Positions 1 to 6,847 of a DNA stretch of 18,939 nt are shown in pieces. The position numbers and the translations under genes were made by a program. The first letter of the stretch is position 1. Every line of letters starts with the position of its first letter. Source of the DNA: an uncultured Allobaculum sp. (GTDB lineage Bacteria; Bacillota_I; Bacilli_A; Erysipelotrichales; Erysipelotrichaceae). The DNA lies in the NCBI GenBank assembly GCA_910579655.1, contig CAJTVE010000058.1, forward strand, positions 1-18,939, in the 5' to 3' direction. The notes beneath the pieces were generated by a model. That model made no database searches. It had not been told where the DNA came from and saw nothing but the letters and a program-made list of their open reading frames with translations.

Positions 1-2
1 CA

Positions 3-42
3 AAAAGACAAGCTTGTAAAATGATGAGCAAACTTGTCTTTT
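3..42. terminator. Possible hairpin terminator of a gene left of the window
   Basis: AAAAGACAAG (3-12) and CTTGTCTTTT (33-42) form a perfect 10-bp inverted repeat around a 20-nt loop, with A- and T-rich outer ends, so it could act on either strand. The perfect palindrome ACAAGCTTGT (8-17) overlaps the left arm. No gene inside the window uses it. It probably ends a gene just outside, but the loop is long. Confidence 0.35.
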
Positions 43-152
43 CGTCGTGTCTTTTTAATAGGGTGTGAACAGTAACGGCTATCCATTTTTTGGTGGTTCT
101 TTGACATTTATTCGAGAATCGCAGTCTTTCTCTGGATTTTGCCTGAACCGTG

Positions 153-161
153 TGGTAGATT
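153..161 (+). promoter_or_regulatory. Possible extended -10 promoter of tRNA-Glu
   Basis: TG-G-TAGATT (153-161) is an extended -10 element (4 of 6 matches to TATAAT) ending 11 nt before the mature tRNA 5' end. There is no good -35 at 17 nt. A TTGACA at 101-106 lies too far upstream to pair with it. Weak prediction. Confidence 0.3.
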
Positions 162-172
162 TAATGGCACAT

Positions 173-249
173 GGCGCGTTCGGCAAGTGGTTGAAGCCAC
201 AGCCCTCTCAAGGCTGCATTCACGGGTTCAAATCCCGTACGCGCTGCCA
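173..249 (+). tRNA. tRNA-Glu, anticodon CUC, CCA encoded
   Basis: The cloverleaf can be drawn by eye. Acceptor arm GGCGCGT (173-179) pairs with ACGCGCT (239-245), ending in a G-U pair. The D stem is GGC/GCC. Anticodon stem CAGCC/GGCTG closes a 7-base loop CTCTCAA, giving anticodon CTC, which reads GAG. The T arm is ACGGG-TTCAAAT-CCCGT. Discriminator G246 is followed by a genomically encoded CCA (247-249). The anticodon-arm sequence and G73 fit bacterial tRNA-Glu. It is a single gene with its own terminator 12 nt downstream. Many low-GC bacteria read GAG only with a UUC-anticodon tRNA-Glu, so this is probably a second isoacceptor. Confidence 0.93.
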
Positions 250-260
250 ATGCAATTTAC

Positions 261-287
261 AGGTCCTCGCAAGAGGGCCTTTTTTTT
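261..287 (+). terminator. Terminator of tRNA-Glu
   Basis: AGGTCCTC (261-268) pairs with GAGGGCCT (273-280), with one G-U pair, around a GCAA tetraloop. A run of eight T follows (280-287). It sits directly after the tRNA. Confidence 0.87.
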
Positions 288-354
288 GCGGCTGGTCGTC
301 AATCATCATTGGCCATATTGGCCATCCGGATGAGTTCCAAATCCTGCTGCCTGT

Positions 355-392
355 AAAAAAAACCGGATTTTATGACATTCATAACATCCGGT
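355..392 (-). terminator. Terminator of the tyrosine phosphatase gene
   Basis: The arms 362-375 and 379-392 form 13 of 14 base pairs around a CAT loop. On the minus strand the stem is followed by eight U (plus-strand A355-362), a classic intrinsic terminator. On the plus strand a shorter T-run follows (395-399), so it may be bidirectional. It lies about 130 nt past the phosphatase stop codon. Confidence 0.82.
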
Positions 393-420
393 CTGTTTTT
401 ATTTCGCATTTTAGAGTAGT

Positions 421-490
421 CAGTCTTCCTTCTGGACAGTCAGTCTTCCTGGAAAACGATCAATCTTCCTTAGAAACGATCAATCTTCTT
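421..490. repeat. Four tandem units of exact 20-bp period
   Basis: The decamer CARTCTTCYT starts at 421, 441, 461 and 481. The first two units are CAGTCTTCCT, the third CAATCTTCCT and the fourth CAATCTTCTT. Flanking bases are partly conserved (AGT or GAT before the core). The array lies in the 3' untranslated region of the phosphatase mRNA, between its stop codon and its terminator. It is probably replication-slippage DNA; no function is evident. Confidence 0.75.
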
Positions 491-525
491 TTGGTGGATT
501 TCGTTTTCAATCCAAATCCCGCTTG

Positions 526-1368
526 TCAGACTGGCTGGCTGGCGGGCTGACTGGCTTTCATTTCTTTAGCCGCTTCTTTTTCGTCCACCAGGAATTTCTT
601 TTGAAGCGTTTTGAGATCCTCTTCGGTCAGTCCAAGAATCTGAATCAGGTAGCCTTCCCAGCTGCCGGCCATTTCAATGACTTTGTTCTGGGCGGCGTCA
701 TAGTAGCTCTTATGAGCATACAGATAGCTGTCGATGTCATCATCAAGGGTGACTTCAAAGTTTTCAGCCACCTTCTGAACCAGCTTTTCATCTTTATTTG
801 CTTCTTTGACCATATAGAGATTGGTCTGCAGGTAATCCTTCAGGCGATCTTCAGGGCTGACGCCCAGGGCGGTCTCCAGCAGCATGGCTGCCATGCCGGT
901 TCTGTCTTTTCCCTGGGTGCAATGAAACAAAATACCGCCTTCATTGTTTTTAAGGATATTAAAAAATTCTTTCCAGGCAGCAATCGCGTCCTTGTCACTC
1001 ATGCTGGAGGCATACATGCTGCACATCAGTTGTCTGGAATCCTTTGCTGCTTCTTCGACCAGTTCTGCCTGGCCGCCCGCATCTTGCGACAAATCAGTTT
1101 CCCGATACACTGGATCATGAATATAGGTGCTTTCAGGAATGGGATGATCGGGGAAAAAAGTTGTTTCCCACGTGGTCCGTAAATCCACAACATTTTTGAT
1201 CCCCATACCATGTAAAGTCAGCAGATCCTGACGGTTTGCATGGCCTAGATGGCCGGAACGGATTAACATCCCCGGCTTAATGACTTTGTGATGACAGGTT
1301 TTGATACCCGCTAAATCGCGGCAGTTATGAATGGAATCAAAAGGCAGATAAACCGATACTTCATCCAT
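526..1368 (-). CDS. Tyrosine-protein phosphatase (Y_phosphatase3 family)
   Basis: A 280-residue cytoplasmic phosphatase. The catalytic P-loop HCTQGKDRTG is present, with nucleophile Cys150 and phosphate-binding Arg156 (CX5R). The N-terminal NCRDLAG (15-21) and VDLRTTWE (61-68) are hallmarks of the atypical tyrosine/lipid phosphatase family that includes IphP and Listeria LipA. No signal peptide or membrane segment is seen, unlike secreted members. The start is the ATG at 1368 with GAGGAT 7 nt upstream. The C-terminal end is a short low-complexity ASQPASQPV made by a CTGGCTGG-type repeat at the DNA level. It is monocistronic, with a terminator at 355-392. The substrate (phosphotyrosine, phosphoserine or phosphoinositide) cannot be told from sequence. 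The family assignment is firm and the physiological role unknown. Confidence 0.9.
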   Translation of the reverse strand: MDEVSVYLPFDSIHNCRDLAGIKTCHHKVIKPGMLIRSGHLGHANRQDLLTLHGMGIKNVVDLRTTWETTFFPDHPIPESTYIHDPVYRETDLSQDAGGQAELVEEAAKDSRQLMCSMYASSMSDKDAIAAWKEFFNILKNNEGGILFHCTQGKDRTGMAAMLLETALGVSPEDRLKDYLQTNLYMVKEANKDEKLVQKVAENFEVTLDDDIDSYLYAHKSYYDAAQNKVIEMAGSWEGYLIQILGLTEEDLKTLQKKFLVDEKEAAKEMKASQPASQPV

Positions 1369-1542
1369 GGCAGATCCTCACTTTCTGGTTGCTGTTTTCC
1401 TGATCAAGGTTGAAATTTTGCAGCCTGATATTTCAATTGTAAATCGAATCCAGCTGATCAAGCTATTCAAAGAATTTCCGGAATTTGAATTTTCGGATTT
1501 TTTTGCACGCAAAAAGGCGTTTAAGCCGCCCGTTTGCGCATC

Positions 1543-1568
1543 AAAAAAGGCAGGACTGAACCTGCCTT
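1543..1568 (-). terminator. Terminator of the permease/kinase-like operon
   Basis: On the minus strand GGCAGG-TTCAGT-CCTGCC (plus 1549-1566) is followed by six U (plus A1543-1548). It begins 9 nt after the stop codon of the cytidylate-kinase-like gene. Confidence 0.85.
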
Positions 1569-1576
1569 CGTTGTTT

Positions 1577-2209
1577 CTATTTGTTAACGTGGTGATCAAA
1601 AATATCAGGATATTTTTCAGCGATAAATTTGATCAGAAGATCTGCAGACCGCTGGGTTCCAAGTTTATCGGAGCGGATGCACAGATCGTAGTTTTCCGAC
1701 GAACCCCATTTGTGTTCACAATAGGAGTTGTGATAGTTCTTTCGTTTCCAGTTGTGCCGCTTCATCATGGCGACGGCATCTTCTCTGGATAAGCTGTGCT
1801 CTGCCATAATCCGGGGCAGTTTGAATTCTTCATCGGCCGAAACGAAGAAAGCAACCATGCAGGGATACTCTTTCAAAACTTCCTCAGCGCAATGCCCAAG
1901 AATAATGAAGGAGTCGCCGTTGCGGGCTTTATCGCGCAGAAAGTCAAATTCCATGGCGGCCAATGCCGCTTCATTGGAGTTGGTCAAACCCTTGACGGTC
2001 CGGCTGGTCAGTTTCCAGCGTGGACTTTCATCCCGGTAATACAGATCCTGAACATCTTTCTGGTTGGCAATGCCTAAGCTCTGTAAGATATTTTTTTCAA
2101 ATACCGGCAGTTTGAGACGCTCGCCAATCAGGGTCGCGATTTCCTTACCGCCGCTGCCAAACTCACGGTCAATTGCGATAATCAGCTGATGATTAGGTGT
2201 TTCTTCCAT
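1577..2209 (-). CDS. Cytidylate kinase-like family protein
   Basis: A 210-residue soluble protein of the cytidylate-kinase-like group (the PF13189 type), which resembles CMP kinase but often has no proven nucleotide substrate. The N-terminus IAIDREFGSGGKEIA (11-25) is the family's signature in place of a canonical Walker A loop. Later HNWKRKNYHNSYCEHKWG and ENYDLCIRSDKLG match the family's lid and C-terminal region. The start is the ATG at 2209. Its ribosome binding site GGAGGA is made by the last two codons (Gly-Gly) of the upstream permease, so the two genes are translationally coupled across a 6-nt gap. Coupling to an ion/anion permease suggests a regulatory or substrate-linked role rather than housekeeping CMP kinase. 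That link is inference. Confidence 0.85.
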   Translation of the reverse strand: MEETPNHQLIIAIDREFGSGGKEIATLIGERLKLPVFEKNILQSLGIANQKDVQDLYYRDESPRWKLTSRTVKGLTNSNEAALAAMEFDFLRDKARNGDSFIILGHCAEEVLKEYPCMVAFFVSADEEFKLPRIMAEHSLSREDAVAMMKRHNWKRKNYHNSYCEHKWGSSENYDLCIRSDKLGTQRSADLLIKFIAEKYPDIFDHHVNK

Positions 2210-2215
2210 TCTCTT

Positions 2216-3589
2216 TTATCCTCCAAGTACCACGTAGCGCAGAAGGATAATGCCTGTCGAAATTGCCAGAACAAGGATCGTAGCAGGGACAGCATATTTA
2301 CAATATTCCTTCCAGCCAATCGGGTAACCGTTTTTCATTGCCACTGCGGTTCCCACAACGTTGGCACTGGCGCCAATTGGCGTTGCACTTCCACCGATAT
2401 CCGTACCGATACTCAAAGCCCAGGCAAGAGTCCGGATCGAAATTCCCTGCGTAGAGGCAAGCGTCGTGATAATTGGAATCATAGTTGCCGAGAACGGAAT
2501 ATTGTCGACGAATGCGCTGGCCAGTGCAGAAATCCACAGAATGATGACAATCACTAACACTACATTACCACCGGAGATGTCTGCAATGAAGTAGGCAATT
2601 TGCTGGAGGACGCCAGTTTTCTCAAGTCCGCCGACAACTATAAACAATCCGATAAAAAATAACAGGGTTTTATAGTCGACGCGTTTTAAAATCAAGCCGG
2701 CTTTCTTGTAGTTGCAAATCAATGTAACCAGACCAATGAATGTACCGATAAAGGCAACAGTAAGACCGGTATTGGCATGAGAAACCAGTAAAACCACCGC
2801 TACCAGAAAGATCAGAACCGACAGGATAAAAGCCGTCTGGTTTTTAATCGCTTCAGCTGGAACTGGAAGCGTCTTGGGATCAATTTCCTGGCGGTCGGCT
2901 TCTTTGAATTCTTTACGGAAGCAAAACCAGAAGTAAAGAACCGCTGCAATCAGCGAAATGCCGGCAATCAGACCAGTATTGGTCAGAAAGTCAAAGAATG
3001 TCAGACCTAATGAAGTCCCGATGATGATGTTAGGTGGATCACCGCACATTGTCGCTGAGCCGCCAAGGTTCGAGCAGAAGATTTCTGCCAGAATCACAGG
3101 GACTGGATTGAACTTGAGGATCTTGGCCAGTTCGACCGTCACCGCAGCCAGGAAAAGAATAACCGTGATGGAGTCGATGAACATGGAAAGAACAGCGGCC
3201 ATAATCGTAAAGACAATAAAGATTGCGGAAGCTTTGTAATGAACAAGCTTTGCGAGTTTCAGGCATAACCACTGGAAAAATCCCGCTTCGGCCATACCTT
3301 CGACCATAACCATCATGCCCGCAATAAAGATGATGGTTGACCAGTTGATTCCAGAAGAAGATTCAGCTCCTTCTGAAGTCACGTGCCAGAACTCTGGCGT
3401 AAAGATGCTTTGCACATTCAATGTCTGCCAAATCGCATCCCATGACTGCATGCAAAGCGCGAATACCAGAAGCAGGGTCGCAGCTCCGCAGCATAAAGTG
3501 ATGTAATGATGCGGCCATTTATCGAGGATGATCAGGATGAACATCAACAAGAAGATCGCGACCGCAACCCATGGAGCTAATGCTGCCAT
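2216..3589 (-). CDS. ArsB/NhaD-SLC13 superfamily membrane permease
   Basis: A 457-residue polytopic membrane transporter of the ion-transporter superfamily. It has about eleven hydrophobic segments. Two inverted-repeat signature loops are visible: NLGGSATMCGDPPNIIIG in the first half and GTDIGGSATPIGASANVVG in the second. The GDPPNIIIG form is typical of ArsB/NhaD/P-protein-like members, so the substrate could be an oxyanion, a dicarboxylate or Na+/H+. An in-frame TTG 30 nt upstream (3619) would extend it by ten residues. I prefer the ATG at 3589, which has GGAAGGTGG just upstream. It is the first gene of an operon with the cytidylate-kinase-like protein. A palindrome and a motif shared with the DtxR/MntR promoter lie 53-75 nt upstream. 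Superfamily is certain; substrate is unknown. Confidence 0.9.
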   Translation of the reverse strand: MAALAPWVAVAIFLLMFILIILDKWPHHYITLCCGAATLLLVFALCMQSWDAIWQTLNVQSIFTPEFWHVTSEGAESSSGINWSTIIFIAGMMVMVEGMAEAGFFQWLCLKLAKLVHYKASAIFIVFTIMAAVLSMFIDSITVILFLAAVTVELAKILKFNPVPVILAEIFCSNLGGSATMCGDPPNIIIGTSLGLTFFDFLTNTGLIAGISLIAAVLYFWFCFRKEFKEADRQEIDPKTLPVPAEAIKNQTAFILSVLIFLVAVVLLVSHANTGLTVAFIGTFIGLVTLICNYKKAGLILKRVDYKTLLFFIGLFIVVGGLEKTGVLQQIAYFIADISGGNVVLVIVIILWISALASAFVDNIPFSATMIPIITTLASTQGISIRTLAWALSIGTDIGGSATPIGASANVVGTAVAMKNGYPIGWKEYCKYAVPATILVLAISTGIILLRYVVLGG

Positions 3590-3641
3590 AATTCCACCTT
3601 CCCTAGAACTTTCAGACAAGTTCTACCCATAGTCAAACAGA

Positions 3642-3655
3642 ATTGACTTAATTTC
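3642..3655. promoter_or_regulatory. Possible metalloregulator half-site upstream of the permease
   Basis: ATTGACTTAATTTC matches, at 13 of 14 positions, the ATTGACTTAACTTC overlapping the -35 of the DtxR/MntR-family gene (15853-15866, minus strand). From memory, streptococcal ScaR/SloR/PsaR operators contain TTAACTTGACTTAATT, which shares TTGACTTAA. Only one half is good here: the left arm does not complete the palindrome. Regulation is inference. Confidence 0.35.
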
Positions 3656-3663
3656 GTATTAAG
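3647..3663. promoter_or_regulatory. Operator-like palindrome upstream of the permease
   Basis: CTTAAT-TTCGT-ATTAAG is a perfect 6-bp inverted repeat with a 5-bp centre, 57 nt before the permease ATG. It overlaps the motif at 3642-3655. No convincing -35/-10 pair could be placed beside it. Confidence 0.35.
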
Positions 3664-4450
3664 ATGCCCATAGAATTTCGGATTTTTTTACTGGGAAGGC
3701 TTTCACTTTCATTGATCGCTTCCACTTTTTTCTTCTGCTTTAAAACCTCTTCTTTTTAACTTCCCATACTCCTGCATAAATACGGCAGACAAGAATGAAT
3801 ACGCGAATTCCGACCTTTCCAAATCCAGACCTGCCGCAAAAAAATTCATCTGCCAGATTCAAATTTCCTTTCTGTTTTCTTTCTGACTTTGGAAAACAAC
3901 CCTTTTTCGGACATTTTTCCTTTATATCAGTCTTTTCTGTTCTTTATTTCTTTGCCTTACTTTTTCGTGCAGCGCCCTTACTCTTTCTGGCAACAGGAAA
4001 TGTTTTAAATTGCTGGATCGCCTGTGGGGCAAGCAAAAGCGGCCTCAATCCGATTTTTTGGCTGACTGTTCTAACCAGGCAGACTGTTCAAACTTTAAAA
4101 CTTTGGGTCTTTTTGCATTGAACGTTTTGGGACAGTCTTTGTCTGGCAGTTTTCAGAACCGGTCCATTTCCTTAACCTCATGCTTATTCGGATATTCGTT
4201 CCCTCTTTAGAAGCCATCATGGAAAGAGATGCCCACGCATTCTTGCCCCTGCCTCAGCCTTAGACTCCTCACCTTTATCTCTCCCTCTTCTAAACGCGCC
4301 TTTCAACCGCAGCCCCCTTGGCTCCTGCATCGATCCCACGGGATTTTTGAATTTTTTATCTTTTTTGTCGATTATGCTATCGAAGATTACTAATATGTGC
4401 AAATTGATTCAGATCCGATTGATTACAATACTGTTGAGGAGGGAAAAGCA
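3664..4450. other. Long gene-free, pyrimidine-rich gap before gatZ/kbaZ
   Basis: The plus strand is strongly C/T-rich here (for example 3715-3765 and 4240-4320). The open frames at 3795-4121 (plus) and 4217-4402 (minus) have no ribosome binding site and no recognisable protein, and I do not call them. GACTGTTC occurs twice (4064, 4082). A weak -35-like TTGTCG (4365) lies before the AT-rich stretch up to 4396, which may hold the gatZ promoter, but no good -10 is spaced from it. Otherwise I see nothing. Confidence 0.5.
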
Positions 4451-5767
4451 ATGCCCGAAAACACCTTAAAAAACATTGTCAGAAAGCAGAAAGCCGGTCA
4501 GCCGGTCGGAATCTGCTCCGCCTGTTCTTCCAATCCATTTGTCATTGAAGCTGTCCTCGAAAAAAGCCGGGATGACAACGAAGTCTGCCTCATTGAATCC
4601 ACTGCCAACCAGGTCGATCAGAATGGCGGCTACTCCGGTATGACACCGGCTGATTTCAAAGCCTTCGTCCTTGAAAAAGCCGCCAAGATCGGTGCCGATC
4701 CTGCCAAGATCTATTTAGGCGGTGACCATTTAGGTCCATTAACTGTAACCAATCTGCCAGAAAAAGAAGCCATGGCTTACGCCAGACAGCTTGTCCATGA
4801 CTATGTCAAAGCTGGTTTTACCAAAATCCATATCGATACAAGCATGAAAGTGGCTGACGATGACCCCAACGTCCGTCTGAGCGATGAAACCATTGCCCGT
4901 CGTGGTGCTGAACTGGCCCGCGTGTGCGAAGATGCCTACCAGGAACTGTTAAAAGAAAATCCAAATGCCGTTCGTCCTGTTTATATTGTTGGCTCCGAAG
5001 TTCCGATTCCAGGTGGGGCAACCGGAGATAATTCCGGCATGCAAATCACGCGTGTCGAAGATTTCAAAAATACCGTAGCTGCCTTTGAAAAAGCCTTTAA
5101 AGATCATGGTCTTGAAGAAACCTGGAAGGATGTCATCGGTGTCGTTGTTCAGCCTGGTGTTGAAGAAAAAGATGCCGGCTGCACTGAATACGATCGAAAG
5201 AAAGCCAAAGATCTGATGGCAAGCATCAAAGATTTTGACAATCTTATCTTTGAAGGCCACTCCACCGACTACCAGACCAAATACAAACTGCGTGAACTCG
5301 TTGAAGATGGTGTCGGGATTCTGAAAGTCGGACCAGGGCTGACTTATGCCGCTCGTGAAGCCCTGTTTGCGTTAGCCTACATGGAAAAGATGATGTTTCA
5401 TGGCCGCGAAGAGCAGACCAGCCACTTCATTGACGTTCTCGAAAAAGCAATGCTAGAAGACCCCAAAAACTGGGCTAAGCATTATCTTGGGAGCCCGGAC
5501 GAACTCTGGTTCAAACGCAAATTCTCCTTCTCTGATCGTTCCCGCTACTACATGCCCAACGAAAACGTTCAGAAAGCGATGGAAAAACTCTTTGCCAACC
5601 TGCGAAAGGAAGGAATCAATCTTGCGGTTCTGTCCCAGTTCATGCCCGAGCAGTACACCAAAGTCCGTGAAGGCAAACTGAGAAATGATCCGGAAGACCT
5701 GGTCAAAGATCGGGTTCGCCATACTCTGGCTGAATATGGCTATGCCACTCATCAAAACGAACTTTAA
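4451..5767 (+). CDS. GatZ/KbaZ-like tagatose-1,6-bisphosphate aldolase subunit
   Basis: A 438-residue protein of the GatZ/KbaZ family, the companion subunit needed for full activity and stability of class II tagatose-1,6-bisphosphate aldolases GatY/KbaY in galactitol or N-acetylgalactosamine breakdown. E. coli members are about 420-426 residues, so this is full length. Family motifs include GICSACSSNP near the N-terminus, ESTANQVDQNGGYSG, LGGDHLGP, IHIDTSMK, VGSEVPIPGGA, FEGHSTDYQT and ILKVGPGLTYAAREALFAL. The frame stays open upstream to a GTG at 4397, but the ATG at 4451 follows GAGGAGGG by 7-8 nt and starts the homologous region. No GatY/KbaY, phosphotransferase genes or regulator lie nearby. 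It is monocistronic with its own terminator. The partner may be elsewhere, or the protein may act alone; GatZ has long been suspected of being chaperone-like. Confidence 0.9.
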   Translation: MPENTLKNIVRKQKAGQPVGICSACSSNPFVIEAVLEKSRDDNEVCLIESTANQVDQNGGYSGMTPADFKAFVLEKAAKIGADPAKIYLGGDHLGPLTVTNLPEKEAMAYARQLVHDYVKAGFTKIHIDTSMKVADDDPNVRLSDETIARRGAELARVCEDAYQELLKENPNAVRPVYIVGSEVPIPGGATGDNSGMQITRVEDFKNTVAAFEKAFKDHGLEETWKDVIGVVVQPGVEEKDAGCTEYDRKKAKDLMASIKDFDNLIFEGHSTDYQTKYKLRELVEDGVGILKVGPGLTYAAREALFALAYMEKMMFHGREEQTSHFIDVLEKAMLEDPKNWAKHYLGSPDELWFKRKFSFSDRSRYYMPNENVQKAMEKLFANLRKEGINLAVLSQFMPEQYTKVREGKLRNDPEDLVKDRVRHTLAEYGYATHQNEL

Positions 5768-5800
5768 AGCCGTTTTCTGCTGACTGTTTTTACTCAGTAA

Positions 5801-5833
5801 ATCCCCTGGCCTGTTTCTTACAGGCCAGGGGAT
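5801..5833 (+). other. Perfect 13-bp hairpin downstream of gatZ, no U-run
   Basis: ATCCCCTGGCCTG (5801-5813) and its exact reverse complement (5821-5833) flank a 7-nt loop. No T-run follows on the plus strand, and the minus strand lacks a clean one too. It starts 33 nt after the gatZ stop. A palindrome TTTACTCAGTAAA (5789-5801) abuts it. It may protect the mRNA 3' end or be a processing site. The true terminator is at 5954. Confidence 0.7.
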
Positions 5834-5953
5834 ACAGTGCGGGAAGATCCTCTTTCATCTATTCTTCTTTTCTTCCTGCATGATTCAAACCGGAGGTTCT
5901 GTCTTCTCCTTTCCATTTTTCCATACCTGTTTTCCTCACAGATCTCCTGTTTG

Positions 5954-5997
5954 AGCCGGCATCTATCTTCAGATGGATGGACCGGCTTTTTATTTTC
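5954..5997 (+). terminator. Terminator of gatZ/kbaZ
   Basis: AGCCGG (5954-5959) pairs with CCGGCT (5982-5987). Inside, CATCT pairs with AGATG, giving an extended stem. TTTTTATTTTC follows. It lies 187 nt after the stop codon, leaving a long 3' untranslated region. Confidence 0.78.
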
Positions 5998-6029
5998 TCC
6001 AACCGCATGGATCAGATCAGAAATGTAGT

Positions 6030-6057
6030 CAGATCCAATCCGATCTGGAAATTTTTT
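6030..6057 (+). promoter_or_regulatory. Hairpin plus T-run in the DJ-1/PfpI gene leader
   Basis: CAGATC-CAATCC-GATCTG (6030-6047) is a perfect 6-bp stem followed by GAAATTTTTT. It looks like a weak terminator 28 nt before the start codon. An upstream ATCAGATCAG (6011-6020) carries another copy of CAGATC, which could pair with GATCTG instead of the terminator arm. Either an attenuator or leftover read-through control of the gatZ transcript. Confidence 0.35.
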
Positions 6058-6084
6058 CCCTACACTGGTCATGAGGTGATATCC

Positions 6085-6636
6085 ATGAAAAAAGCTGCAA
6101 TCCTGATTGCGGACGGCTTCGAAGAAATCGAAACCATCGTTCCTTTTGATCTGCTCAAACGCGCTGGCATTCTGGTTGAACTAGTCAATGTAGAAAACAA
6201 AAAAGAAGCCACAGGAGCAAACGGCCTGATCATTGAAACGCCAATTGAACTGCGTGGATTTGATTTTGAAACCACTGATGCTCTGATTATTCCCGGCGGC
6301 CCTGGCGCACAGATTCTTGGCAAAACTCCATTGGTAGAAGACGAAATCCGTCACTTTGGTGAAAATTCACAAAAGATCCTGGGCGCCATCTGTGCAGGCA
6401 GTGCTTTAGTCGGTTCACTTGGCGTCTACAAAGGCAAAAATTATGTCTGCGTTCCTGATCTGAATGAAGACTCGTTTAGCGGCCATTTCGAAAAGAAACA
6501 TGCGGTGGTCGATGGCCACCTTGTCTCCGGTATTTCGGTTGGCGGTGCCTTTGAATTCGCATTTGATCTGATTGAAAAACTGGTCGATAAAAAAGCAGCG
6601 GACAAGCTGAAAAAGGAAACCTGCTACAAACTCTAA
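6085..6636 (+). CDS. DJ-1/PfpI family protein (class I glutamine amidotransferase-like)
   Basis: A 183-residue cytoplasmic protein of the DJ-1/ThiJ/PfpI family. The nucleophile elbow AICAGSAL places the reactive cysteine at Cys103. The conserved acidic partner is Glu16 in GFEEIET, equivalent to human DJ-1 Glu18. IIPGGPG (68-74) is the family's glycine-rich loop. Length and order match DJ-1/YajL-type members. The assigned activity in this family (glyoxalase, deglycase, chaperone) is disputed. The frame is open upstream to 5977, but the ATG at 6085 has GAGGTGAT 5-6 nt before it and starts the conserved core. It is monocistronic, with terminators on both sides. The family is certain; the exact role is not. 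Confidence 0.92.
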   Translation: MKKAAILIADGFEEIETIVPFDLLKRAGILVELVNVENKKEATGANGLIIETPIELRGFDFETTDALIIPGGPGAQILGKTPLVEDEIRHFGENSQKILGAICAGSALVGSLGVYKGKNYVCVPDLNEDSFSGHFEKKHAVVDGHLVSGISVGGAFEFAFDLIEKLVDKKAADKLKKETCYKL

Positions 6637-6713
6637 ACATCTTAAGTAAACAAGTTTGAACAGAAAGATTTCTGCCTGCCAGTTTGTGGCAACTGACCAA
6701 GATGACTTCCTTC

Positions 6714-6744
6714 AAGACTCTGAAAATCCTCAGGGTCTTTTTTT
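6714..6744 (+). terminator. Terminator of the DJ-1/PfpI gene
   Basis: AAGACTCTGA (6714-6723) and TCAGGGTCTT (6730-6739) form a 10-bp stem with one G-U pair around a 6-nt loop. The T-run extends to 6744. It lies 78 nt after the stop codon. Confidence 0.88.
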
Positions 6745-6832
6745 GAAACCGGCTGATCACCGTTAAATTTTCAATTTGTATAGATTTCTTTCAACAATGT
6801 TGCAACTTGGTCGGATACAGTTCTTCAGAATT

Positions 6833-6841
6833 TGGTACCAT
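6833..6841 (+). promoter_or_regulatory. Possible extended -10 promoter giving a leaderless PAP2 mRNA
   Basis: TG-G-TACCAT (6833-6841) is an extended -10 element (4 of 6 in the hexamer). There are 6 nt between it and the ATG at 6848, so a normal start site would fall on the ATG itself. No good -35 is seen at 17-18 nt. Confidence 0.3.
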
Positions 6842-6847
6842 AGAGAC

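Noticed and set aside
310..332. TGGCCA-TAT-TGGCCA and CATCCGGATG palindromes
   Set aside because: Short self-complementary words between two terminators, with no promoter or gene to regulate nearby.
3795..4121. 108-codon plus-strand open frame in the gap before gatZ
   Set aside because: No ribosome binding site. The hydrophobic look comes from a T/C-rich strand, which codes for Phe, Ser, Leu and Pro by composition alone. No recognisable motif.
4217..4402. 61-codon minus-strand frame upstream of gatZ
   Set aside because: No ribosome binding site, and the purine-rich strand gives Lys/Glu/Arg-rich sequence by composition. It is antisense to the gatZ promoter region.
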